Source: an uncultured Clostridia bacterium
Lineage (GTDB): Bacteria > Bacillota > Clostridia > Oscillospirales > CAG-272
NCBI GenBank assembly: GCA_947630625.1
Contig: CANRIL010000020.1
Span: forward strand, 1-46,295
Length of the DNA: 46,295 bases
Reading direction: 5' to 3'
Position numbers and translations under genes: made by a program. Shown one piece after another: positions 25,275 through 33,113 of the stretch; position 1 is the stretch's first letter, and each line of letters starts with the position of its first letter. The notes under the pieces were generated by a model. It searched no databases, was not told where the DNA came from, and worked only from the letters and a program-made list of their open reading frames with translations.

Positions 25275-25592
25275 TCATCCGTCGGATTTCGGGGGCGGAA
25301 GAACGCCGAGTTTTATGAATATCGGATAAAGGTAGCTCGCGCCGAACGTGCCGAGCTTTTTAGGTCCGTCGACGACGCCTCCGGCGTCGATCATCTCCCG
25401 CGCGCGGCTGTAAGCGACGTTGACGGTCGCCCGCGTGATCGACTTTTCCTTCCGGCTGACAAAAACCTCGCTGCCCCTTATCGTATACGTGAAGGCAAGC
25501 CCCTTCGAGGTTGAAAACGCCTCCGACTGATGCGCCAGCATCATTTCCCACAGCCGGTCTTCTTCCGGCGTTGACGACTGAGTCCGCCTCAT
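25275..25592 (-). CDS. Conserved-looking hypothetical protein
   Basis: 105 residues from ATG 25592, which has GAGGGG about 8 nt upstream; the longer frame to 25718 has a low-quality N terminus and no site. Soluble, with one helical N-terminal part (STPEEDRLWEMMLAHQSEAF), a strand pair (FTYTIRGSEVFVSRKEKSIT) and a Gly/Tyr-rich end (KKLGTFGASYLYPIF). The region ITRATVNVAYSRA could be a winged-helix recognition helix. I do not recognise the family. It stands alone, convergent to the wall operon. Confidence 0.6.
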   Translation of the reverse strand: MRRTQSSTPEEDRLWEMMLAHQSEAFSTSKGLAFTYTIRGSEVFVSRKEKSITRATVNVAYSRAREMIDAGGVVDGPKKLGTFGASYLYPIFIKLGVLPPPKSDG

Positions 25593-25756
25593 ACAATATC
25601 CCCTCTTTTTCGTTCGCGCCTCGCCCGCCGCAAATCGGGATTTTTCCCGATGCGCGGCGGAATTTTTCGCAAAAGCGCTTTTCGTTTCGCGTCCGGTTCT
25701 TTTTATTGAGTATATCATACCGCGCCGCAGATTTCAATACGCGCGCACGACGAGCG

Positions 25757-25900
25757 CCGCAAAATCAATAAAAGCCGCGCGCGTGACGGGCTGATGCGAA
25801 ATCGCAAAAGCCCGAAAGCATGACGAGCCGTGAAAAAAACCGCGCAAAATCGCAACAGCCGCCCGCTCATTACAAACCGCCGCAAAATAGCGAAAGCCCG
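25757..25900. repeat. Four degenerate repeats of a CGCAAAAT-x4-AAAGCC motif
   Basis: Related 19-20-bp segments of the form CGCAAAATnGCnAAAGCCCG occur at 25757-25776, 25796-25814, 25841-25860 and 25881-25900, with a period of about 39-45 bp. They lie in a gene-free 500-bp gap and lead into the next repeat block. No function is visible. Confidence 0.6.
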
Positions 25901-25929
25901 GACTCCCCGAAAAAGGAGCCGGACTTTCG
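25891..25929. terminator. Imperfect hairpin
   Basis: CGAAAG.CCGG.CTCC pairs with GGAG.CCGG.CTTTCG around a CCGAAAAA loop. It is terminator-like without a strong T-run, between the two repeat blocks. Confidence 0.45.
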
Positions 25930-25937
25930 TATTTACT

Positions 25938-26102
25938 GAAAGCGGGGGACGGAATCCGCCCGCCTTAGTGCGTTTTTTGAAAGCGGAGAGGGAACCCTGA
26001 CGCCTTAGGCGTTTTTTACCGAAAGCGTGGAGTGAAGCCCCGCCGCCTTAAACGTTTTTTCGAGAGCGGAGCGAACCCCCGCCGCCTTCGGCGTTATTTT
26101 TT
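25938..26102 (+). repeat. Four tandem 41-42-bp repeats, most ending in a small hairpin plus T-run
   Basis: Units at 25938-25978, 25979-26020, 26021-26061 and 26062-26102. Each begins GAAAGCGG- or GAGAGCGG-like, passes through a CC-rich middle and ends GCCTTAGGCGTTTTTT or close variants, in which GCCT/AGGC or GCC/GGC can pair. The last unit contains the stop of the FeoB-associated gene on the other strand. The four terminator-like tails point along the plus strand, where no gene reads into them. Confidence 0.8.
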
Positions 26103-26264
26103 ATGACACTCGCCGTGCAGGGCGCACGCGGCGCAGTTCCCGCCGCAAATGCTTTTCCCGCGCTTTTTATCAACCGCCATACGCGCGATCACAAATCCAA
26201 CGACGGCGGCGAGGATCACGGCGACGATTATCGTCCCGATGTTGCTGCTGAGCCACGCGAGCAT
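26094..26264 (-). CDS. FeoB-associated Cys-rich membrane protein
   Basis: 56 residues: MLAWLSSNIGTIIVAVILAA starts an N-terminal membrane helix (about 8-28), then a basic stretch (DKKRGKS) and the Cys-rich tail ICGGNCAACALHGECHKK with four Cys. This is the FeoB_associated family layout, thought to assist ferrous iron uptake at the cytoplasmic membrane. It starts 5 nt after the feoB stop, without a clear RBS, so it is probably translationally coupled. Its stop codon lies in the last unit of the 41-bp tandem repeat. Confidence 0.9.
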   Translation of the reverse strand: MLAWLSSNIGTIIVAVILAAVVGFVIARMAVDKKRGKSICGGNCAACALHGECHKK

Positions 26265-26269
26265 CAGAG

Positions 26270-28708
26270 TCACACTTTCGAAGCCTTGCGCTTTGCGGTG
26301 CGGTTTGATTCGCTCGTCGTCAGCTTTGTCGCGTCCTTATACGGGCGGACGAGCATAAAGATCATCACGGCGAGGACGATGATCGAGGCGATGAAGCCGA
26401 TTATATTGCCGCTGCCGGTGAACATCGTGCCGAACTGATATATGATGAGCGAAACCGCATATGCGAACACGCACTGATAACCGATCGCGAACCACGTCCA
26501 CTTCGCGTTGTTCATCTCGCGCCTGATCGCGCCGATCGCGGCGAAGCAAGGCGCGCAGAGCAGGTTGAACGCGAGGAACGCGTAACCTGCGATCGGGGTG
26601 AGCCCCTCGAAATCGAGGACGCCGAAGACGCCGACGACCTCTTCCTTCGCGACGAGCCCCATGATCGTGGCGATAGTCGCCTTGATGTTGTTGAAGCCGA
26701 GAGGCGCAAACAGCCACATGATTGCGCCGCCGATCATGCCGAGCACGCTGTCCTCAAGTTCGAGCTCGAGCGAGAAGCCGAAGCGTCCGTCCGCCATGCC
26801 GAACGAGGAGCCCGCCCAGATGAGGATCGAGGAAAGCAGGATTATCGTTCCCGCCTTCTTGATGAACGACCAGCCGCGCTCCCACATCGAGCGCAGAATA
26901 TTGCCGACCGTCGGCCAGTGATATGCGGGGAGCTCCATTACGAACGGAGCCGGGTCGCCGGCGAACATCTTTGTCTTCTTGAGCATGATGCCGGAGACGA
27001 TTATCGCGACAACTCCGAGGAAGTACGCGGACGGCGCGACCCACCACGCTCCGCCGAACAGCGCCGCCGAGATCAAACCGATTATCGGGAGCTTCGCGCC
27101 GCACGGGATAAACGTCGTCGTCATTATCGTCATTCTGCGGTCGCGCTCATTCTCGATAGTGCGCGACGCCATGACGCCGGGAACGCCGCAGCCCGTGCCG
27201 ATGAGCATCGGGATAAACGATTTGCCCGACAGACCGAACTTGCGGAAAATACGGTCCATGACGAACGCGATCCTCGCCATGTAGCCGCAGGATTCAAGGA
27301 ACGCAAGGAAAATGAAGAGCACGAACATCTGCGGGACAAATCCGAGCACAGCCCCTACCCCGGCGATTATGCCGTCAACGATGAGGCTTTCAAGCCATTC
27401 GGCGCATCCGACAGCCTCAAGCCCTCTCGCCGCCAGCACGCCGAGTCCGGGCACCCATATCCCGTATTCCGACGTGTCCGGGACGCCTTCGGCTCCCTCA
27501 CCGACGGCGGATTCGTAAATTTCCGAGATGTCATAACCTTCCTCGGCGAGCGAGTCCGCATACGTGCCGTACGCCTCATCGAAGTCGGCGAAGCTGCCGT
27601 CATCGACCGCCGCCTTCACCTCGTCGGCGCCTATGACGCCCGCCTTTGCGGCTTCGTCGACTTTTTCCTTAAGCTCCGCGGTGAACAGATGCTCCTCCGC
27701 GTATTTGTCCATTTCCTCCTCAAACTCGGAGGTGCCGATCCCGAATAGATGCCAGCCGTCGCCGAAGACGCCGTCGTTTGTGAAGTCAGTGACGTACGTT
27801 CCGACTGTCGACACGGAGATATAGTAAACGATCACCATCACGACCGCGAAGATCGGCAGCGCGAGCCAGCGGTTTGTGACGATCTTATCTATCTTGTCGG
27901 AAGTCGTGAGCTGTCCGGCTGATTTTTTCGTATAGCACCCGCGCAGGACCTCCGCGATATATATGTAGCGCTCGTTGGTGATGATGGACTCCGCATCGTC
28001 GTCCATCTCCTCCTCCGCCGCCTTGATGTCTTCTTCAATGTGGGCGAGGACTTCCGGCGCGAGCTTCAGCATTTCGAGCACCTTGTCGTCGCGCTCGAAT
28101 ATCTTGATCGCGTACCAGCGCTGCTGTTCCGCGGGCAATCCGTGTACGGCGGCCTCCTCGATGTGCGCGATAGCGTGTTCGACCGCGCCTGAAAACGTGT
28201 GGTGCGGGACGGGCTTTCCGCCCTTCGCCGCCTCGACGGCGAGATTCGCCGCCTCGTCGATCCCCGTCCCCTTCATCGCCGAAATTTCGACGACCGGACA
28301 GCCGAGCGCGCGGGAAAGCTCCTTTATGTTTATCTTATCGCCGTTCTTGCGCACCACGTCGATCATGTTGATCGCCACAACGACGGGGATACCGAGCTCG
28401 ACGAGCTGCGTCGTCAGATAAAGGTTGCGTTCGAGGTTCGTCCCGTCGACGATGTTGAGTATCGCGTCCGGGCGTTCGCCGATGAGGTAATTTCTCGCGA
28501 CGACTTCCTCAAGCGTGTACGGAGAAAGCGAATAAATGCCGGGAAGGTCTGTCACGATGACGCCGCTCTGTCCGCGAAGTCTGCCTTCCTTCTTTTCAAC
28601 TGTGACACCCGGCCAGTTTCCTACGAACTGATTGGAACCGGTCAGTGCGTTGAACAGCGTCGTCTTGCCGCTGTTCGGATTGCCCGCGAGGGCGATTTTG
28701 TAGTCCAT
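26270..28708 (-). CDS. feoB: Ferrous iron transporter FeoB with acidic insertion
   Basis: 812 residues, longer than typical FeoB. The N-terminal G domain has G1 GNPNSGKTTLFN, G3 DLPGIYSL and G4 INMID, followed by a helical GDI-like region and the membrane part with two Gate/nucleoside-recognition segments (FVMDRIFRKFGLSGKSFIPM; GTGCGVPGVMASRTIENERD). An acidic, Ala/Glu-rich insert at about 322-412 lies between the first and second membrane segments, just after VGTYVTDF. It moves Fe(II) into the cytoplasm. It is preceded by two feoA genes and followed by the Cys-rich partner. Start ATG 28708 has GAGAGG upstream. Confidence 0.95.
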   Translation of the reverse strand: MDYKIALAGNPNSGKTTLFNALTGSNQFVGNWPGVTVEKKEGRLRGQSGVIVTDLPGIYSLSPYTLEEVVARNYLIGERPDAILNIVDGTNLERNLYLTTQLVELGIPVVVAINMIDVVRKNGDKINIKELSRALGCPVVEISAMKGTGIDEAANLAVEAAKGGKPVPHHTFSGAVEHAIAHIEEAAVHGLPAEQQRWYAIKIFERDDKVLEMLKLAPEVLAHIEEDIKAAEEEMDDDAESIITNERYIYIAEVLRGCYTKKSAGQLTTSDKIDKIVTNRWLALPIFAVVMVIVYYISVSTVGTYVTDFTNDGVFGDGWHLFGIGTSEFEEEMDKYAEEHLFTAELKEKVDEAAKAGVIGADEVKAAVDDGSFADFDEAYGTYADSLAEEGYDISEIYESAVGEGAEGVPDTSEYGIWVPGLGVLAARGLEAVGCAEWLESLIVDGIIAGVGAVLGFVPQMFVLFIFLAFLESCGYMARIAFVMDRIFRKFGLSGKSFIPMLIGTGCGVPGVMASRTIENERDRRMTIMTTTFIPCGAKLPIIGLISAALFGGAWWVAPSAYFLGVVAIIVSGIMLKKTKMFAGDPAPFVMELPAYHWPTVGNILRSMWERGWSFIKKAGTIILLSSILIWAGSSFGMADGRFGFSLELELEDSVLGMIGGAIMWLFAPLGFNNIKATIATIMGLVAKEEVVGVFGVLDFEGLTPIAGYAFLAFNLLCAPCFAAIGAIRREMNNAKWTWFAIGYQCVFAYAVSLIIYQFGTMFTGSGNIIGFIASIIVLAVMIFMLVRPYKDATKLTTSESNRTAKRKASKV

Positions 28709-28804
28709 GTTTGATTCCTCTCTTTCACGCCGGGAAATATAGTCCCCGGCGACTGTTCAATTCTTATTCGGCGGCGATATCCGCCGACCTTTCGATCTCC
28801 AGTC

Positions 28805-29032
28805 TTACTCGACCTCTATCATTTCCGCGTCCGCGCGGCGAAGCGAAAGCTCGTATCCGCGCACCGTGACCTCTACCGGGTCGCCGAGCGGCGCGACCTT
28901 CCGGACGTAAACCTCGACACCGCGCGTTATGCCCATGTCCATGATGCGGCGTTTGACGGCGCCCTCTCCGTGGAGCTTCACGACACGGACAGTCTCGCCG
29001 ATCTTCGTTTCCTTCAGCGTCTTCATGCTCAC
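28805..29032 (-). CDS. feoA: FeoA family SH3-like protein (second copy)
   Basis: 75 residues. An SH3-like beta barrel as in FeoA (MSMKTLKETKIGETVRVVKL, RRIMDMGITRGVEVYVRKVA, PLGDPVEVTVRGYELSLRR). It is thought to bind FeoB or act in its regulation. AAGGAGGAG precedes the start. It lies between the first feoA and feoB on the same strand. Confidence 0.92.
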   Translation of the reverse strand: MSMKTLKETKIGETVRVVKLHGEGAVKRRIMDMGITRGVEVYVRKVAPLGDPVEVTVRGYELSLRRADAEMIEVE

Positions 29033-29063
29033 TCCTCCTTTTAAGCTATGTATATGAAATAAT

Positions 29064-29276
29064 TCATACCATGATCTTCATCGCCATCTCGCGGCTTATC
29101 GCAACGCGCGATTCCTTGACGTTGACGATGACGTTGCCGCCGATGACCGTTATGACCGTCACCGACCCGCCGACGACGAAGCCGAGATTTTCAAGGTGCT
29201 GCTTCACCTCCGGGTTCCCGCCTATCTTCTTGATTATGTTCTCTTCCCCGACCCCTGCAACTGTAAGCGGCAGCAT
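29064..29276 (-). CDS. feoA: FeoA family SH3-like protein (first copy)
   Basis: 70 residues with the FeoA-type core (HLENLGFVVGGSVTVITVIG, then NVIVNVKESRVAISREMAMK). It diverges from the second copy in sequence and charge, as is usual for paired FeoA proteins in clostridia. First gene of the feo operon, with a promoter and palindromic operator directly upstream. Confidence 0.92.
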   Translation of the reverse strand: MLPLTVAGVGEENIIKKIGGNPEVKQHLENLGFVVGGSVTVITVIGGNVIVNVKESRVAISREMAMKIMV

Positions 29277-29312
29277 AATATATTGTCCTTTCGCATTTCC
29301 GGTTTGATTTTT

Positions 29313-29371
29313 ATGACTGGTTAGCTCTCGCTAACCAGTCATATTATAGTGTTTTTGCGCCTCCGCGTCAA
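29313..29371 (-). promoter_or_regulatory. feo promoter with palindromic operator
   Basis: On the minus strand, -35 TTGACG (29371-29366), a 17-bp spacer and -10 TATAAT (29348-29343). Immediately downstream, over the expected +1, is a perfect 13-bp inverted repeat with a 4-nt centre (29313-29342): ATGACTGGTTAGC / GCTAACCAGTCAT. It is placed to repress the feo operon. The GGTTAGC-GCTAACC core resembles DtxR/IdeR-type sites more than a Fur box. The regulator is not in the window. Confidence 0.82.
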
Positions 29372-29426
29372 GCGTTTTGCGGGAAAAAACGGTCGTTTCC
29401 TGCAATTTCGGCGAGTTCTACATCCC

Positions 29427-29442
29427 GTTAGCCGGTGCTAAC
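29427..29442. promoter_or_regulatory. Second copy of the feo operator core
   Basis: GTTAGC-CGGT-GCTAAC repeats the core of the feo operator (GTTAGC-N4-GCTAAC), 107 bp away centre to centre. It lies upstream of both the feo -35 and the rarA promoter. Confidence 0.7.
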
Positions 29443-29516
29443 TCAAAACTTGTGCGAATTGCCCACGGAGAAAAGAGAAAGGGTTGACGGAAGATTTCAC
29501 GCTGTTTTCGCGCTTA

Positions 29517-29545
29517 TTGACAAAACGCGCGGCGGGCGGTATAAT
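29517..29545 (+). promoter_or_regulatory. rarA promoter
   Basis: Consensus TTGACA (29517-29522), a 17-bp spacer and TATAAT (29540-29545), 39 nt before the rarA start. Confidence 0.88.
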
Positions 29546-29584
29546 TCGAATGAGAAAACAAGGATGACGGCGGAGGGTAAAAAG

Positions 29585-30823
29585 ATGAGGAACAGACCGC
29601 TCGCGGACATACTGCGCCCCGAGAGCTTTGACGAAATGGTGGGTCAGCGCCACCTCATTTCGGAAAACGGCGCTCTGCGCCGCCTCGTCGACGCGGGAAG
29701 AATATCGAACATGATCTTTTTCGGTCCCCCCGGCACCGGAAAGACGACGGCGGCTGAGATAATCGCGAAGAAGTCCGGCATGCTGCTCTTCCGCCTGAAC
29801 GCGACGACGGCGCAGCTTTCGGATGTAAAAGAAGTCGCCGCGAGCACGAACGACATGTTCGGCGCGGGCGGCGTGCTCCTTTATCTTGACGAGATACAGT
29901 ATTTCAACAAAAAACAGCAGCAGTCGCTGCTCGAATATATTGAGGACGGGCGGATAACGCTGATCGCCTCGACGACGGAAAATCCGTATCACTTCATCTA
30001 TTCGGCGCTGCTCTCGCGGTCGAGCGTGTTTGAGTTCCGCCACGTGCCGCCGAAGGAGCTCTTGCCGGCGCTGCGCCGCGCGCACGCGTATCTGTGCGAA
30101 CACGAGGGGCGGCGCGTCAACGTTTCGGACGAGGTGCTTTATAAGCTCGCGGAATTTTCCGCCGGGGACGTGCGCCACGGGATAACGCTGCTTGAAAACG
30201 CGTTTTATATCGCCGACGACGAGATCACGACGGAAACGTTCGATTCGCTCTCATCGTCGTCGATCGGGAGATTCGACCGCGACGGGGACGTTCACTACGA
30301 CCTGCTCTCCGCGCTGCAAAAGTCGATCCGCGGCTCCGACCCGGACGCCGCCGTCTTCTACGTCGCGCGCCTGCTTTCCGGCGGGGATATTCTCTCCGTC
30401 TGCCGCCGTCTGCTCGTCATCGCGAGCGAGGACATAGGCCAGGCATACCCGCAGGCGGCCGCGATCACATACGCCTGCTGCGAGGCGGCGAAGCAGCTCG
30501 GCATGCCGGAGGCGCAGATACCTCTCGCGAACGCCGCCGTCATGCTCGCGACAGCGCCGAAATCGAACACCGCGAACACCGCGATCCACGCCGCGATGGC
30601 GGACGTTGAAGCGGGGCTCGGTCAGGACGTTCCGCCCCACCTTCATTCCCCGCTTTTCAAGGGCTACAAGTACCCGCACGATTACCCCGATTCATACGTC
30701 CCCCAGCAGTATCTCCCCGACGACATCAAGGATAAAACGTACTATAAATTCGGCGACAACAAGCTCGAACGCGCCTCCCGCGCATACTGGGAAACGATCA
30801 AAGGGAAAAATTCGGGCAAATAA
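29585..30823 (+). CDS. rarA: Replication-associated recombination protein A (AAA+ ATPase)
   Basis: 412 residues from ATG 29585, which has GGAGGG 8 nt upstream; the longer frame from 29435 starts upstream of the -35 and is rejected. The N-terminal LADILRPESFDEMVGQRHLI, Walker A GPPGTGKTTAAEIIAKKSG, Walker B LLYLDEIQYFNKKQQ and sensor 1 STTENPYH belong to the MgsA/RarA/WRNIP1 clamp-loader-like ATPases. The C-terminal helical tetramerisation region follows (IRGSDPDAAVFYVARLL, then EDIGQAYPQA). It acts at stalled replication forks. It stands as a single gene between its own promoter and terminator. Confidence 0.95.
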   Translation: MRNRPLADILRPESFDEMVGQRHLISENGALRRLVDAGRISNMIFFGPPGTGKTTAAEIIAKKSGMLLFRLNATTAQLSDVKEVAASTNDMFGAGGVLLYLDEIQYFNKKQQQSLLEYIEDGRITLIASTTENPYHFIYSALLSRSSVFEFRHVPPKELLPALRRAHAYLCEHEGRRVNVSDEVLYKLAEFSAGDVRHGITLLENAFYIADDEITTETFDSLSSSSIGRFDRDGDVHYDLLSALQKSIRGSDPDAAVFYVARLLSGGDILSVCRRLLVIASEDIGQAYPQAAAITYACCEAAKQLGMPEAQIPLANAAVMLATAPKSNTANTAIHAAMADVEAGLGQDVPPHLHSPLFKGYKYPHDYPDSYVPQQYLPDDIKDKTYYKFGDNKLERASRAYWETIKGKNSGK

Positions 30824-30852
30824 AAATCCCGCGCGATCGCGCGCAAAAATAC

Positions 30853-30889
30853 CGGCTCCCACGCACATCGCGGGAGCCGAAAATTTTTT
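30853..30889 (+). terminator. rarA terminator
   Basis: CGGCTCCC (30853-30860) pairs with GGGAGCCG (30872-30879), followed by AAAATTTTTT. Confidence 0.88.
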
Positions 30890-30930
30890 ATTATAACTTA
30901 AACTTCCTTTGTCTCGCCGAAAAACGGGAA
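30888..30930. repeat. Dispersed short repeat, copy 1
   Basis: TTATTATAACTTAAACTTCC, then a TTTG..CGCCGAAAAACGGGA end. Close copies lie at 33128-33162 and 33182-33221 in the same orientation, all next to hairpins. Origin unknown. Confidence 0.6.
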
Positions 30931-30974
30931 TGTTCAACCATAAGCAAAGACACGCCGACGTGATGTCCGCACGC

Positions 30975-31937
30975 TTACTTTATACCTATTTGAATGTTAC
31001 CCGTACTTGTTGTGATCTCGCATTTGCCGCCTGCCGCAGTTTTCGGCACATCGACACGTCCCGTACTTGTTTCGGTTATAAAAATCTTTTCCGAAAGCAG
31101 CGTGCCTTTAACATTCCCTGTGCTTGTTTTGACATAGATATCTGCGGCATCGCTGTCTTCAAATAAAACGTTCCCCGTACTTCTTTCGATGGAAAAACTT
31201 TCGGCGGCGACAACGTTTTTCAGGCTTACATTCCCCGTACTTCCGCTTGAGATGACACTTCTGCACGAAACATCTGTCAGATTCGTTTTGCCCGTACTGA
31301 CAGCAACTTTAATGTCACCTTCGCAGTATACGGACGAGACTGTCACGCCGCCTGTCGTAACAGAGAGGTCAAGCGTTCCTGCGGAAACATTCTCCACACT
31401 GACATCCCCCGTACTCAGTTTTATTTTCATCAATTCCGAGGCGGAAGCATGGCATTCAACGTTTCCGGTTTTGGAGGAAATATCGACGGTGTCAAACTTA
31501 AAATCCTTTGGAATTTCTATGTCTCCCGTTTTGCCTTTTATAAGGAGTCCGTCATATTCGGCCTTGGGCAGATATACCGTCACTTTCGGTTCGCAAAATG
31601 AAATGCCGATGTGGTCATACCATTTGCGGGTATCAACAGCAGCAATTGTGAGAGTTCCGTCTTCCACCGCGGCTGAATGCTTTACCTTTTCTTCTTCAAA
31701 ACAAACGATTTCGCATTGTTTATTATCAGAGGGCACAAATTCAATGTCCGTAGTGTCCGCGTCAATTGATATTTTACTGAAATCCTCGCTTATATTTAAT
31801 GTATTTGTTTCATATTTTACAGTGCTGAGCTTGGTAAAATCAAAGTCTAAAGCGATCATTGCGCCCGCAAAAAGGATCAGGCCGACTGCTAAAAAAGAAG
31901 CCGCAATTATGATCCACAGTTTATTTTTTTTACTCAT
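30975..31937 (-). CDS. DUF4097 beta-repeat protein, membrane-anchored
   Basis: 320 residues. An N-terminal membrane helix (LWIIIAASFLAVGLILFAGA, about 7-30) is followed by a beta-solenoid-like domain with repeated S-T-G-N/D-V turns (for example SSKTGNVECH, LSTGDVSVENV, SSGSTGNVSLKNV, STGNVLFED), typical of DUF4097/adhesin-like domains. It overlaps the upstream DUF1700 gene by 4 nt (ATGA). It is the last gene of a PadR-DUF1700-DUF4097 operon, a common envelope-stress-like arrangement in Firmicutes. The precise role is unknown. Confidence 0.88.
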   Translation of the reverse strand: MSKKNKLWIIIAASFLAVGLILFAGAMIALDFDFTKLSTVKYETNTLNISEDFSKISIDADTTDIEFVPSDNKQCEIVCFEEEKVKHSAAVEDGTLTIAAVDTRKWYDHIGISFCEPKVTVYLPKAEYDGLLIKGKTGDIEIPKDFKFDTVDISSKTGNVECHASASELMKIKLSTGDVSVENVSAGTLDLSVTTGGVTVSSVYCEGDIKVAVSTGKTNLTDVSCRSVISSGSTGNVSLKNVVAAESFSIERSTGNVLFEDSDAADIYVKTSTGNVKGTLLSEKIFITETSTGRVDVPKTAAGGKCEITTSTGNIQIGIK

Positions 31938-32536
31938 TCTGCATCCCCCTTCCCGACAAACAGGGATTTAATGCCCAACGCCATCTTTTTCGTCAAGTGC
32001 AAAAAGCACCCGGTAACCTGTTTACATCCGAAAAATAATAAGATCGACAGTCCGGCAAAGAAAACGCCTGCGCCAAGCATGGCAATTCCTATGATGACAT
32101 CGCCGCGAATCCAAAAAGCAAAAGCGGCGAATATTCCTGCAAACGAACACGCCGCAGATGAAGCCCCGATCGCCCACAAGGAAACGATGAACGACCATGC
32201 TGCAACATAAGCGGAAAGCATTACGGCAAATGCGGCGATCAAAAGCGAGAGCCATATCGGAGAACCAAGCGCCAAAAGGACAATTTCCCACGCTTTGAGC
32301 GCCCGCTTCGGCTTTACTTTCTCTTTTACGATCGCGGTAAACGGAACTTCCGCTAAAATCTGTGACACAATTTCATCGACTGGGCCGATTTCAGAAACAG
32401 CGTCTTCTTCCGAAAGACCTTCTTCCATCCGGTCGTCGATCATTTCACTGTAGAATATCAGGCGTTCCCTTATGTCGTCCTGCGGCAAGCCGAACAATCT
32501 CGCCTCAAGTTCAGCGAGAAACTCTTGTTTACGCAT
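31934..32536 (-). CDS. DUF1700 family membrane protein
   Basis: 200 residues. The soluble N-terminal domain (MRKQEFLAELEARLFGLPQD, then IDDRMEEGLSEEDAVSEIG) is the DUF1700 signature. Three to four hydrophobic segments follow (about 85-180). GGGGGA is 8 nt before ATG 32536; an in-frame ATG at 32542 is only about 2 nt from that site. It overlaps padR by 8 nt and is coupled to DUF4097. Such proteins are usually found with a PadR regulator and are thought to act at the membrane. Confidence 0.88.
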   Translation of the reverse strand: MRKQEFLAELEARLFGLPQDDIRERLIFYSEMIDDRMEEGLSEEDAVSEIGPVDEIVSQILAEVPFTAIVKEKVKPKRALKAWEIVLLALGSPIWLSLLIAAFAVMLSAYVAAWSFIVSLWAIGASSAACSFAGIFAAFAFWIRGDVIIGIAMLGAGVFFAGLSILLFFGCKQVTGCFLHLTKKMALGIKSLFVGKGDAE

Positions 32537-32849
32537 TATCATCGTCCCCCTTCGTTACAAACCTGTATATTGACATAATTTCTTTCCACTCTTTTTTGAA
32601 CTCCCCGATACGTTTCAGACCCCGCTCAGTAATGTGGTAATATTTTCGAAGCCTGCCGCCGTGTTCTGCGGTTCTGACCGTCAACATATCAGCCGTCTCC
32701 AAGCGCTTCAGAATTGTATATAAGGTCGACTCAGACATTTCAATATACGGTTTTATATCCTTGATGATCTTATAGCCATATGAATCTTCACTCTTAATTG
32801 CAGCCAACACACATACATCTAAAAGGCCGCGTTTTAATTGAATGTCCAC
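32529..32849 (-). CDS. PadR family transcriptional regulator
   Basis: 106 residues with a winged helix: MDIQLKRGLLDVCVLAAIKS, DSYGYKIIKDI, SESTLYTILKRLETADML and GGRLRKYYHIT (the wing). GTG start 32849 with GGAGG 6 nt upstream. PadR proteins repress their own operon until induced; the ATAT-rich promoter region just upstream is the probable site. It leads the operon with DUF1700 and DUF4097. Confidence 0.92.
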   Translation of the reverse strand: MDIQLKRGLLDVCVLAAIKSEDSYGYKIIKDIKPYIEMSESTLYTILKRLETADMLTVRTAEHGGRLRKYYHITERGLKRIGEFKKEWKEIMSIYRFVTKGDDDNA

Positions 32850-32873
32850 AGTATACCTCCTTTCACGCTATAT

Positions 32874-32902
32874 ATCATATCACGAAGTATTGTTTTTGTC
32901 AA
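32874..32902 (-). promoter_or_regulatory. padR operon promoter
   Basis: On the minus strand, TTGACA (32902-32897), a 17-bp spacer and TATGAT (32879-32874), just upstream of the GGAGG site. The AT-rich sequence over the -10 could hold the PadR operator. Confidence 0.82.
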
Positions 32903-33015
32903 TTGCTTTCAGACGTTTTATTCGAATTTGTCAATAGCTATGTAACATCTCGGATTTTTTGCTGCAAAGATGATAATGTCTGACGAATGCGCGGGATTTG
33001 AATTTCCGCATAAAG

Positions 33016-33045
33016 AAAAGACCGTTTTTCACGCGGTCTTTTTAC
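33016..33045. terminator. Bidirectional terminator hairpin
   Basis: AAAGACCG (about 33017-33024) pairs with CGGTCTTT (33034-33041), with T-rich tails in both directions. It lies in the 340-bp gap between the lipid-kinase gene and the divergently oriented padR promoter; the rest of the gap holds the short repeats and a second terminator. Confidence 0.75.
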
Positions 33046-33113
33046 TTTGCAATGCTCATAAATTTAATGTTTGGACGTTGTTCCCGGATTCATTCCTTAT
33101 GCGGCGTCAGCAT

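Noticed and set aside
25757..26102. Possible CRISPR array
   Set aside because: Repeat units are too divergent and contiguous, there are no constant-length unique spacers, and no cas genes are in the window.
26918..27748. Long open frame antisense to feoB
   Set aside because: Low-complexity, Arg-rich translation with no start site or family signal; an artefact of GC-rich codons in feoB. The same holds for antisense frames at 4701-5690, 23990-24670 and 37165-38064.
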